DNA of 12,090 bases from Candidatus Sericytochromatia bacterium (GCA_913773825.1 CAJYHH010000140.1:1-12090), one strand, 5' to 3'. Counted from the stretch's first letter, positions 1 through 6,069 are shown. Numbers and translations are program-made. Notes: a model not told the origin generated them from the sequence alone.

Positions 1-267
1 CCACCAGAAAATTTTACGCTCTTGCTAAAAGCCCAGGGCCAGGCGGATATTAACGTCATTTGCCCTGGCGGGAGCACAAAATTTACTTGTTTGCCTGATC
101 GGGTCTTGGTGAATGATTACACACCCACCCAGGTTGAGGTCACTTACACAGCCGGAGATAAAACCCTGACGCGAAGCTTTACGCCCAGCTATACATCTTC
201 AGAGCCTAACGGTCCTGGTTGTGGGCCTGTTTGCCGCCAGGCCAGCGTTGAGCTGGACTTGAGCTAA
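1..267 (+). CDS. C-terminal end of a probable exported cysteine-containing protein (partial)
   Basis: The frame is open from the first base of the window to a TAA at 265-267, so only the last 88 residues are visible and the start lies outside. The segment is rich in Thr, Ser, Pro and Gly and looks beta-stranded, with alternating stretches such as VEVTYTAGDKTL. It has four cysteines: one in VICPGG, one in FTCLPD, and two in GCGPVC near the end. These could form disulphides in an exported or surface Ig-like domain. No family is recognised. The next gene, in the same direction, encodes a protein with a signal peptide, but the 71-bp gap contains its own -10-like box, so co-transcription is not implied. 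Export is inferred only from composition and cysteines, because the N-terminus is not seen. Confidence 0.6.
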   Translation, partial: PPENFTLLLKAQGQADINVICPGGSTKFTCLPDRVLVNDYTPTQVEVTYTAGDKTLTRSFTPSYTSSEPNGPGCGPVCRQASVELDLS

Positions 268-326
268 AACCCAAATTTTAAGACAGCTTTGATAGACATT
301 CAACAGGCTGAAATTTAACACAGGTG

Positions 327-332
327 TACAAT
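327..332 (+). promoter_or_regulatory. Possible -10 box for a leaderless message of the MBL-fold gene
   Basis: TACAAT matches TATAAT at five of six positions. Exactly six bases (AGCTGC) separate it from the ATG at 339. A usual start about seven bases after the box would put transcription on the A of the ATG. There is no good -35 hexamer 16-18 bases upstream. The nearest purine-rich ribosome-site candidate, AGG at 322-324, is too far from the ATG. The same geometry occurs before the tryptophan dioxygenase gene, which raises its credibility. Confidence 0.3.
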
Positions 333-338
333 AGCTGC

Positions 339-1118
339 ATGAAACACACTCTTAAAAAGCTCTTTTTGCCACTGGTTTTGCCGCTTGTTTTAAGTGCGGC
401 TTTAGCCCTGCCCGCGCAAGCTCGAAATCGGATTGAAAAACTGGATACTGGCATTGCCAACGTCTATCTGCTTTCGGGCCGCCAGCCGATTTTAGTGGAT
501 ACCAGTGGCCCAGGGCATGAAGCTGAAATTGAAGCCTGGCTACAAAAACTAGGCGTGCAGCCTCAGGATCTGGCGATGATTATTATCACCCACGGGCATT
601 TTGACCATGCGGGTGGAGCTGCTTATTTCAGAAGTAAATACGGCACCCCTGTTTTAGTCGGGCGCGGTGATTTAGGGATGATTCAAACCGGTAAAATGCC
701 AGAAAATATTGAGCCGACTAGCTTTCTCGCTGGCTTTTTACGGCCCTTTTTAGCCGGTACACCTTTTGAACCGTTTGAACCGACTCAGATTATTGACCAG
801 GAAATCAGCTTGAATGCCTATGATCTGCCAGCCAGAGTGGTGCCGATGCCCGGTGGGCATACAGAGGGCTCATTAGCGGTGATTTTTGAAGACACCCATG
901 AAGCCTTAATTGGCGACTTAGTGCGAGGGTCTTTAGTCTCTGCGGGTCAGGCAGATGAGCACTTTTTTCATCAAAATCGTTTAGAAGTGCGCTGGCAACT
1001 CTGGAACCTGCTTAAACAACGGGGTGTCACCCTGTTTCATCCAGGTCATTTTGGCAGCTTTAATTCAGATGCCGCCATGCAGCGCTTTTTTCCTGACGGA
1101 AAGTTTCAGTGGGGATAA
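339..1118 (+). CDS. Secreted metallo-beta-lactamase-fold hydrolase
   Basis: A 259-residue protein starting at the ATG at 339. A GTG at 324 in frame is rejected because it would precede the signal peptide and overlap a -10-like box. The N-terminus MKHTLKKLFL followed by a hydrophobic run and ALPAQA is a Sec signal peptide, with probable cleavage after about residue 28. The mature part is a complete MBL fold. THGHFDH gives H85, H87, D89 and H90; GGHTEGS gives H174; IGD gives D193; HPGH gives H234 or H237. This is the full dinuclear metal set, so the protein is probably an active zinc hydrolase of the periplasm or outside. The substrate cannot be read from sequence. The family includes glyoxalase II, lactonases, sulfatases and lactamases, and nothing here singles out antibiotic hydrolysis. 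A long segment between the two halves (residues about 105-150, rich in Phe and Pro) may shape the active-site entrance. Confidence 0.85.
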   Translation: MKHTLKKLFLPLVLPLVLSAALALPAQARNRIEKLDTGIANVYLLSGRQPILVDTSGPGHEAEIEAWLQKLGVQPQDLAMIIITHGHFDHAGGAAYFRSKYGTPVLVGRGDLGMIQTGKMPENIEPTSFLAGFLRPFLAGTPFEPFEPTQIIDQEISLNAYDLPARVVPMPGGHTEGSLAVIFEDTHEALIGDLVRGSLVSAGQADEHFFHQNRLEVRWQLWNLLKQRGVTLFHPGHFGSFNSDAAMQRFFPDGKFQWG

Positions 1119-1212
1119 GTGGCGAATAAAGCTGACGCTGATCATCAAGGACTTTTTTTGATGCAACTTGAGCTGATATTCTTATTTTGAGGCATGTTAA
1201 GCTAGCTTTAGA

Positions 1213-1569
1213 ATGATCTGGCAGCAAGCTCAAAAAAATGATTTTTATGGCGAGTGTACTGAACTGAGCGTGACTGCTGAAGGGCTTGTCAAACAGAGCC
1301 GGTGCCCTTTAAACGCTGGGGCATCAATGAGTCAAGATGCTTCACGACTGCTTGAACCAGTGGTATTACAGCAGCTAAAGACTTTGCTTCAGCAGTTTAT
1401 GAGCTTTTATCAGGTTTATCCAGTAGCGGTCATTCCAGACGACTTTCCCTGGGTCTGTCAGGTCAAGTTGGGTGAGCAAGAACAGCAACTGAAAATTTAT
1501 AGCAATAGTCCCTCTGAACAGCGGGAGCTTTTGAGTCAGATTCAGTCTCTGATCAGCGTGTTTTATTAG
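1213..1569 (+). CDS. Small hypothetical protein (118 aa)
   Basis: Not recognised. The 118-residue frame begins at ATG 1213 and ends with TAG at 1567-1569. The N-terminal third contains the pair FYGECTELSVTAEG and SRCPLN, with cysteines at about residues 15 and 31, and the middle is Gln/Leu-rich and probably helical. A third cysteine lies in PWVCQVKLG. There is no signal peptide or membrane segment. No convincing Shine-Dalgarno site is present. A 10-bp palindrome (AAGCTAGCTT, 1199-1208) sits immediately upstream. The last 17 bases overlap the 3' end of the oppositely oriented Fur-family gene, so the two are convergent. The length and ordinary amino-acid composition favour a real gene, but the missing ribosome site leaves the start uncertain. 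Confidence 0.55.
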   Translation: MIWQQAQKNDFYGECTELSVTAEGLVKQSRCPLNAGASMSQDASRLLEPVVLQQLKTLLQQFMSFYQVYPVAVIPDDFPWVCQVKLGEQEQQLKIYSNSPSEQRELLSQIQSLISVFY

Positions 1570-2047
1570 CCTGAAGCTGGCAGGCTGTACAGATGCCGTA
1601 AAACTCTAAGCGGTGGCTGACCTGGCTATAACCCCGTTTGCTAACGAGCTGTTCCAGTTCTTCGACCACACAGAGCTCAAGCTCTTCAATTTTGCGGCAT
1701 TGTTGACAGATGATGTGATGATGATGGGCGTGTTCACCTAAGGCCCATTCAAAGCGGGCTGAACCGTCGCCAAAGTCGCAGCTGCGGACCATGCCCGCAT
1801 CTACAAAATTAGTCATATTGCGATAAATCGTGACAATATCGCAGGTGCTGCCGCCAGCTTCTAGCCGTTGCTGGAGTTCTTCAATTGTAAACGGCCCATG
1901 TTCACGGACTAAAATAGTCAGCAAAGCTTTGCGGGTGCGTGTGGTTTTAAGTCCAGAAGCTTTGAGGTTTTCTAAGGCTTCTTCAATGGTTCCATGAGCA
2001 TGGCCGTGCACCTGCCCGTGTTGTTTGTGATTGTGAGGCTGGCTCAT
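1553..2047 (-). CDS. Fur-family metalloregulator, possibly Zur-like, with His-rich N-terminus
   Basis: A 164-residue transcriptional repressor of the Fur superfamily. The winged-helix part includes LKTTRTRKALLTIL (about 33-46), STCDIVTIYRNMTNFVDAGMV (about 67-87) and the wing to about residue 102. The dimerisation part has the metal motif HAHHHHIICQQC (H106, H108-H111, C114, C117) and the second zinc pair GICTAC (C153, C156), so the structural Cys4 zinc site is intact. The N-terminal tail is unusual: six histidines (H5, H7, H10, H14, H16, H18) lie before the DNA-binding domain. Such tails can bind zinc or nickel. The metal sensed cannot be decided; HHHH before IICxxC resembles Zur more than Fur, but this is only an impression. 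The start overlaps the stop of the upstream dehydrogenase gene by four bases (ATGA), so translation is probably coupled. Confidence 0.85.
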   Translation of the reverse strand: MSQPHNHKQHGQVHGHAHGTIEEALENLKASGLKTTRTRKALLTILVREHGPFTIEELQQRLEAGGSTCDIVTIYRNMTNFVDAGMVRSCDFGDGSARFEWALGEHAHHHHIICQQCRKIEELELCVVEELEQLVSKRGYSQVSHRLEFYGICTACQLQANKTR

Positions 2048-2826
2048 AACGCTTGAATCCTGCCACCATCAACAGGCAGCGAAACGCCTGTAATATAAGC
2101 CGCAGCAGGACTAGCTAAAAACCCAACAGCAGCAGCCACTTCAGCCGGTGTGGCAAAGCGCTGCATCGGCACTTCACTTACCATTTGCTGGCGAATCTGC
2201 TCAGCGCTTACACCTGCGCGTTCTGCGCGATGATTAATAATCGCGTCGAGCCGTTCGGTTGCTGTGTATCCGGGCAGTACGTTATTAACCGTAATGCCGT
2301 CAGGGGCCAGCTCAAAAGCCAGGGTTTTGGCCCAACTGGCCATTGCGGCCCGAATGGTATTTGACACTCCCAGTCCTGGAATCGGCTGGCGGACAGAGGT
2401 TGAAATAATATTGATAATTCTTCCATAACCCGCTTCTCGCATGCCAGGAACTAAAGCCTGAGCAAAGACCTGAGCTGCTACAACATGCTGGCGTAAAGCA
2501 ATTTCAAAGCTGGCAGGTTCAGCTGCAAAGACAGTGCCTGGGCTGGGGCCACCGGTGTTGTTAATCAAAATCTGGGGGGCCGGTGCTTGGTTTAGATGGG
2601 CTTGTACAGCTTGTTTAAGGGCATCTGGATCGCTGAGATCCAGACACAAAACCTGATGCTGGTCAGGATCAGGTAAAGTTTGACGGACATTTTCAAGCGC
2701 TTCGCGATTGCGAGCAATGAGCGTGACATTTGCGCCTTGTTCAGCTAATGCATGAGCAATGGCGCGGCCAATTCCGCGTGAGGCGCCGCAGACCCAGGCG
2801 TTACGTCCGTTAAGATTTAGTCTCAT
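2044..2826 (-). CDS. Short-chain dehydrogenase/reductase-family protein with degenerate catalytic motif
   Basis: A 260-residue Rossmann-fold protein of classical SDR length. The cofactor motif GASRGIG is at 14-20, and the arginines around it suggest NADP(H). The family's NNAG is NNTGGP at 89-94, and the C-terminal PVDGG is typical of FabG-like members. The catalytic motif is abnormal. Serines are present at ISTSV (141-145), but where YxxxK is expected the sequence reads SNTIRAAM, with S155 in place of Tyr and R159 in place of Lys. A subgroup of FabG-like SDRs sharing the SNxxRAA and NNVLPGYTATER signatures is known to lack the usual tetrad, so this is a family trait and not a fresh mutation. 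The reaction is unknown. It overlaps the dioxygenase gene upstream and the Fur gene downstream by four bases each, so it is the middle gene of an operon. Confidence 0.85.
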   Translation of the reverse strand: MRLNLNGRNAWVCGASRGIGRAIAHALAEQGANVTLIARNREALENVRQTLPDPDQHQVLCLDLSDPDALKQAVQAHLNQAPAPQILINNTGGPSPGTVFAAEPASFEIALRQHVVAAQVFAQALVPGMREAGYGRIINIISTSVRQPIPGLGVSNTIRAAMASWAKTLAFELAPDGITVNNVLPGYTATERLDAIINHRAERAGVSAEQIRQQMVSEVPMQRFATPAEVAAAVGFLASPAAAYITGVSLPVDGGRIQAL

Positions 2827-3914
2827 GCTTGGCTCCCCTGATAAGCAAATCCCAGCTGAAGATCTATTTCTGGTGGGAGCTCAGGTAGGGATGAGCGCGG
2901 AATCAGAAAGGTCGTGAGCTGAATCAGATCATGAAAAATACGGTGGGCATCTAAGGTGCGCAATAGATATTCAGAGCCTGTTGAGCCGCCTGTGCCTTGT
3001 TTGGTACCGATCATATGCTGGACCATTAAGGCGTGGCGATAGCGCCAGTTGGTGAGCTGTTCATCAATCGTCATTAAAGAAGTCAAAAGCCGATAAGGCA
3101 TTTGTAAAATCGGTCGCTCGCGATAGAGCAGAATCAGCAGAGCTGCCTGAGTGGCCTGATAAGAAAGCCGACGTTTGCCTTCAGCTTGTGAACTAGCATA
3201 AGCTTCTGGGTCAAAAAGGGTTGTAAAGGTTGATTCTGTATTTTCAAGCTGGCGTAAACGCTGTTCGATATCTTGTGGACTTAAGGCCGGGTGCTGCTGA
3301 ATGCGTTCGCGGTCTGCGGCAAACATCCGTTTAACAGCATCGCTATAGTCGCGCCAGAAGTCAAAGTCGCCAAACTTTAAAAAGGGAGTGCGTTCCAGCC
3401 AGCGCTCGATAATGTTAAACAGGCTGGGGTTGTTTTCAGAAGCTGCAATCATTTCGCGATGTTCAGCACTCAGGCTCTGGGTGTAATGGCTCTGATGGTA
3501 AGTCAGACGTTTATTAGCAGGCAGGCCCAGTTTGTTTTCAATCATCCGGAACTGAAAGCTCTGAAAACCAGATGCCGGAACCAGTAAGTCTCTGAACTCT
3601 AAAAAGTCAAGTGGCGTCATGGTTTCCATAATATCAATCTGCTGAATCAAAAGCTTTTCGATTTCGATGACGCGTTCAAGCCTGCCCACAACTATATTGA
3701 GTTCGGTATCTTTGACAAAGTCTTGCTGTAGCGTCAACAGCACAGAGTCAATTTCATGCAAAATCTGTTTAAACCAGAGCTCGTACACCTGGTGAGTAAT
3801 GATGAAGAGAGTTTCTTCATGGGCTGGCCGACCCAGTTCTGCACTCCGTGGATGCTGGGCCGAAAGCAACTGGGTCAGGCGGAGATAGTCTCCATAATAA
3901 GTATTAGCGCTCAT
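2823..3914 (-). CDS. kynA: Tryptophan 2,3-dioxygenase
   Basis: A 363-residue haem dioxygenase that opens the indole ring of L-tryptophan with O2 to give N-formylkynurenine, the first step of the kynurenine pathway. Family landmarks are all present. FIITHQVYELWFKQ carries the distal histidine H41. QFRMIENK carries the probable carboxylate-binding R123. WRYRHALMVQ gives the proximal haem ligand H294, and GTKQGTGGS contains T308, placed 14 residues after H294 as in the human enzyme. At 363 residues it is longer than many bacterial enzymes (about 260-310) and nearer to animal ones, with extra helical sequence at about residues 190-250. It is the first gene of a three-gene operon, and no formamidase, kynureninase or monooxygenase is in view. 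A perfect TATAAT ends seven bases before the A of the ATG and no ribosome site is present, so the message is probably leaderless. Confidence 0.95.
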   Translation of the reverse strand: MSANTYYGDYLRLTQLLSAQHPRSAELGRPAHEETLFIITHQVYELWFKQILHEIDSVLLTLQQDFVKDTELNIVVGRLERVIEIEKLLIQQIDIMETMTPLDFLEFRDLLVPASGFQSFQFRMIENKLGLPANKRLTYHQSHYTQSLSAEHREMIAASENNPSLFNIIERWLERTPFLKFGDFDFWRDYSDAVKRMFAADRERIQQHPALSPQDIEQRLRQLENTESTFTTLFDPEAYASSQAEGKRRLSYQATQAALLILLYRERPILQMPYRLLTSLMTIDEQLTNWRYRHALMVQHMIGTKQGTGGSTGSEYLLRTLDAHRIFHDLIQLTTFLIPRSSLPELPPEIDLQLGFAYQGSQA

Positions 3915-3920
3915 AGAGGC

Positions 3921-3926
3921 ATTATA
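3921..3926 (-). promoter_or_regulatory. -10 box of the tryptophan dioxygenase operon
   Basis: On the minus strand the sequence reads TATAAT-GCCTCT-ATG. The hexamer is a perfect match, and the six-base gap would put the transcription start on the first base of the start codon. The -35 region is weak (TTAATT or CTTAAT, 16-17 bases upstream), which fits a promoter that needs an activator. The 11-bp-phased TAAGCTT repeat begins there. Confidence 0.5.
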
Positions 3927-3945
3927 GCAGGCTCAGGCTTTTAAT

Positions 3946-3963
3946 TAAGCTTCGGATAAGCTT
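3946..3963. repeat. Two TAAGCTT direct repeats phased by 11 bp
   Basis: TAAGCTT occurs at 3946-3952 and again at 3957-3963, one helical turn apart. The pair lies at the -35 position of the dioxygenase promoter. Two sites on the same DNA face suggest a protein-binding site, possibly for the divergently encoded LysR regulator. Chance is possible for so short a repeat. Confidence 0.3.
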
Positions 3964-4010
3964 TAGCTGTGTTCAGTTGTTTGTCACAAAAATATATGCT
4001 TGTTGGTTAA

Positions 4011-4032
4011 AAGTGTGACTAGTTCCACATTT
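4011..4032. promoter_or_regulatory. CRP/FNR-type operator candidate
   Basis: The core TGTGA-CTAGTT-CCACA (4014-4029) matches the CRP consensus TGTGA-N6-TCACA at nine of ten fixed positions, and flanking AA and TTT also agree. Its centre lies about 107 bp upstream of the dioxygenase ATG, and so of its inferred start, and about 187 bp upstream of the first LysR ATG. A further GTCACA at 3983-3988 forms a wider inverted repeat with the TGTGAC at 4014-4019. No CRP-family gene is in the window, so the binding protein is inferred. Confidence 0.4.
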
Positions 4033-4046
4033 TGTGTATCGTCAGG

Positions 4047-4086
4047 TTGTTAAAAAGCTCAAGTTAGAGAAAAAGGATTTTAACAA
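4047..4086. repeat. Inverted repeat TTGTTAAAA / TTTTAACAA
   Basis: Nine-base perfect arms at 4047-4055 and 4078-4086 are separated by 22 bases. A related TTGGTTAAAAG lies at 4003-4013. The repeats sit between the divergent dioxygenase and LysR genes and could be binding sites for a dimeric regulator. They are not followed by a T-run, so this does not look like a terminator. Confidence 0.35.
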
Positions 4087-4160
4087 GCCCAATCGTCCTT
4101 GCCATAATCTGGTAGTGACTACAGACTGTATGCTATGACTATAACAGAAGGGCAAATTGA

Positions 4161-4183
4161 CGTTTTCTGCTGCGCGGAAAACG
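4161..4183 (+). promoter_or_regulatory. Stem-loop in the leader of the first LysR gene
   Basis: CGTTTTC (4161-4167) pairs with GAAAACG (4177-4183). A T-G wobble, then G-C and C-G pairs, continue inwards to a TGC loop, giving a ten-pair stem. It ends 25 bases before the LysR ATG. There is no following T-run. It may be a 5'-leader hairpin or, as DNA, a palindromic operator for autoregulation. Confidence 0.35.
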
Positions 4184-4208
4184 GGTAAGAAAGGCATTAC
4201 AAGAGGTT

Positions 4209-5108
4209 ATGCTTTCCCGAGTCAATCTGTCTATTTCTCCTGGATACAATCCCCGGATTAAAACATCATGGATTCATTATTTCCTTGCCAGTTATCGTTT
4301 GGGCCATGTCACGGAAGCAGCCCGAGAGCTGGATATTAGCACCCAGGCACTAAATCGCAATCTCGCTGCTCTTGAGCGAGTGGTGGGTCAAGAATTATTT
4401 CAACGCAGCAGGGGTTCATTCATTTTGACTGAAGCCGGTTCACGCTTTGCTGCTGAAGCTCAAAAACTGCTTGCTGAACTGGATGAATTGTCCGCAATAT
4501 TTCTAAAGCCAGACAATGTAACACCAGTTGAATTGCGTTTAGGCTGGGCAGGTGGCTGGGAGAATACCGTGTTGGCTGAGATCCTTAGTCAGACGCTTAG
4601 TTCACTGTCTTTTGTCTATCCTCGTGTGCAGCGCTATGTCAATCAGTCAGAACTTGAAACTGCTGTGCTGAATCAAGAATTAGCTTTAGGCTTGTCTGGA
4701 CATTTGCCTCAGACACCCGGTCTTAGTCTGATTCAGGGGCAGCCGATTCCCTATGTGATTGTTTCTGCACCCCAGTCACGTCGTCACTGGAGTCAGTTTC
4801 ATTACAGCGTTTTGTTAGATCAAGGTGCGTTAGGCGCACACCCTTTAAGCTGGGATGAAGCGCGTTTTCCGCGCAGCCGTACGCTTGAAACGGATTCTCT
4901 TGATGCTTGTCTGGAGATGTGCCGACGGGGTTTATCTGCTGCTTGTTTGCCGCTGCCAGTTGTTGAACCTTTAATTGAACGCCGGGAGCTGGCGATTGTG
5001 GCTGAACCCCCTGAACCTTTATATTTAACGCCCTGTATTTTTTGGTCAGGCGTGATGCCTGAGCTTGGACAAGTGGTGTTGCGAGCTCTGCGACAGGAGG
5101 TTGCTTGA
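4209..5108 (+). CDS. LysR-type transcriptional regulator (first of a tandem pair)
   Basis: A 299-residue DNA-binding regulator. The winged helix-turn-helix covers about residues 20-80 (SWIHYFLASYRLGHVTEAAREL, then DISTQALNRNLAALE and FILTEAGSRF). An effector-binding domain occupies about 107-290 and contains PYVIVSAP and MCRRGLSAACLP. An 18-residue extension precedes the domain, and no other ATG, GTG or TTG lies between, so ATG 4209 is used. An AAGAGG ribosome site is only two bases away, which is unusually tight and predicts weak initiation. The gene is divergent from the dioxygenase operon, the classical LysR layout, so the operon is its likely target and an aromatic compound such as tryptophan or kynurenine may be its ligand; both points are inference. 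A poor promoter candidate, GTGACT-N19-TATAAC, lies at 4115-4145. Confidence 0.85.
   Translation: MLSRVNLSISPGYNPRIKTSWIHYFLASYRLGHVTEAARELDISTQALNRNLAALERVVGQELFQRSRGSFILTEAGSRFAAEAQKLLAELDELSAIFLKPDNVTPVELRLGWAGGWENTVLAEILSQTLSSLSFVYPRVQRYVNQSELETAVLNQELALGLSGHLPQTPGLSLIQGQPIPYVIVSAPQSRRHWSQFHYSVLLDQGALGAHPLSWDEARFPRSRTLETDSLDACLEMCRRGLSAACLPLPVVEPLIERRELAIVAEPPEPLYLTPCIFWSGVMPELGQVVLRALRQEVA
5095..5100 (+). promoter_or_regulatory. Ribosome binding site that fixes the second LysR start
   Basis: A strong AGGAGG lies seven bases before ATG 5108, inside the end of the first LysR gene. It favours ATG 5108 over the in-frame TTG at 5105. Confidence 0.7.
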
Positions 5109-5974
5109 TGTCCTTAAAGCTTGAATGGTTACACTATTTTGTTGTCCTGGCTGAAAGCCAAAGCTTTAATGTCGCTGCTGATCGACTGTGTATTTCACAG
5201 CAGGCTCTAAGTAAACATCTGGCTCAGATTGAAGCCCGTTTAGGCGGACAACTTGTGCAACGCGCTCAGCGCTTTGAAAAACTTACGCCAGCTGGAGAAC
5301 TGCTGCTACAAAAGGCACGCAGAATTCTGGCTCATGCTGAAACCCTTGAGACTTTATTTTTAACCACTGATGCCAATCGGGTGGCAGCCCCTTTAAGGCT
5401 GGCTGCTTCACCGTTTTTAGAGCCCAGGCTGCTTGAGTTTTTGCGAGGCTTATTGGCTGAAGGTCGAGGTCAGGTTCAGCCTCAGCTGATGCAGGCTTTG
5501 AGGATTCGCGAAATGATTACCCGGCTTGAACAAGGGCAGCTAGAATTGGGATTGTTACCGCATGTGCCAAGAAGCTTAAGACATTTGTCACAGCAGATTT
5601 TTACTCAATCGCCTTATGTGATTGTGACAGCGCCGGGCAAACAAGTTGGTAACTGGAAGGACCTGAGTTATATCCGCTTAGTGGGTGCTGACCCAGAACT
5701 CAAATTAGATATCTGGCCTGAACATGAATGGCCCCGACGGATTGTGGCAGAAGCTGATTTTGAAACGGCACTAGCCATGTGTCGACGGGGCTCTGCCGCG
5801 CTGGTTTTGCCACAAGCTCTGGCTGAGCCCGGACTTCAGCAACAATGGCTGCAGCTAGGGCCAGCTATGCCTTTTGAGCATCAGTATCGCTCGTTTTTAG
5901 TCTGGTCTGACAGTGTCCGGGCCCATGCCGACAGTTCTGACTGGCTCCAGCGTTTGTTTCCGAAAAATAGTTGA
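5108..5974 (+). CDS. LysR-type transcriptional regulator (second of a tandem pair)
   Basis: A 288-residue regulator. The N-terminal winged helix spans about residues 4-62 (LEWLHYFVVLAESQSFNVAA, then LCISQQALSKHLAQIE and FEKLTPAGELLL). An effector domain from about 92 to the end contains PYVIVTAP and AMCRRGSAALVLP. It shares these segments with the preceding gene, so the two are diverged paralogs from a tandem duplication. The start codon overlaps the upstream stop by one base (TGATG), and with the strong AGGAGG this means a two-gene operon with coupled translation. The two could form different homodimers or a heterodimer. Targets are unknown; the divergent dioxygenase operon and the downstream gene at 6181 are candidates. 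Confidence 0.88.
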   Translation: MSLKLEWLHYFVVLAESQSFNVAADRLCISQQALSKHLAQIEARLGGQLVQRAQRFEKLTPAGELLLQKARRILAHAETLETLFLTTDANRVAAPLRLAASPFLEPRLLEFLRGLLAEGRGQVQPQLMQALRIREMITRLEQGQLELGLLPHVPRSLRHLSQQIFTQSPYVIVTAPGKQVGNWKDLSYIRLVGADPELKLDIWPEHEWPRRIVAEADFETALAMCRRGSAALVLPQALAEPGLQQQWLQLGPAMPFEHQYRSFLVWSDSVRAHADSSDWLQRLFPKNS

Positions 5975-5995
5975 GCTGTTAATTTTTAGGCGATT

Positions 5996-6069
5996 ATCCA
6001 AGCAAAGGCAGTCTGATTCATAAACTTAGTCAAAACTAAGTTTGAATTGGGCTGTTTTTTAGCTTGGAT
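5996..6069 (+). terminator. Long 74-base imperfect hairpin behind the LysR pair
   Basis: The outer arms ATCCAAGC (5996-6003) and GCTTGGAT (6062-6069) pair perfectly. Pairing continues inwards through 6004-6019 with 6044-6060, with two single-base bulges. After a two-base bulge (6020-6021), AAACTTAGT (6022-6030) pairs with ACTAAGTTT (6035-6043) around a CAAA loop. In total about 33 pairs form, five of them G-U on the plus-strand RNA and therefore weaker on the other strand. The inner hairpin is followed by a six-T run (6055-6060), so it can act as a terminator for the LysR operon. The outer arms are longer than a terminator needs, so a small RNA or a decayed palindromic element is also possible. 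Confidence 0.6.

Noticed and set aside
324..338. GTG start for the MBL-fold gene
   Set aside because: It would add five residues before a typical signal peptide and its codons overlap a -10-like TACAAT; ATG 339 fits better.
278..460. Leftward frame over the start of the MBL gene
   Set aside because: It is the antisense of a clear signal peptide region and has no supporting signals.
339..1118. Antibiotic-resistance beta-lactamase
   Set aside because: Only the general MBL metal motifs are seen; no class B lactamase-specific features are recognisable.
1143..1163. Terminator CATCAA ... TTGATG after the MBL gene
   Set aside because: The stem has only six pairs and the T-run is in the loop, not after the stem.
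2208..2426. Alternative-frame open reading inside the SDR gene
   Set aside because: It is wholly inside a well-supported gene on the same strand and has low-quality composition.
5105..5107. TTG start for the second LysR gene
   Set aside because: The AGGAGG at 5095-5100 is ideally spaced for ATG 5108, and LysR proteins usually begin close to this point.
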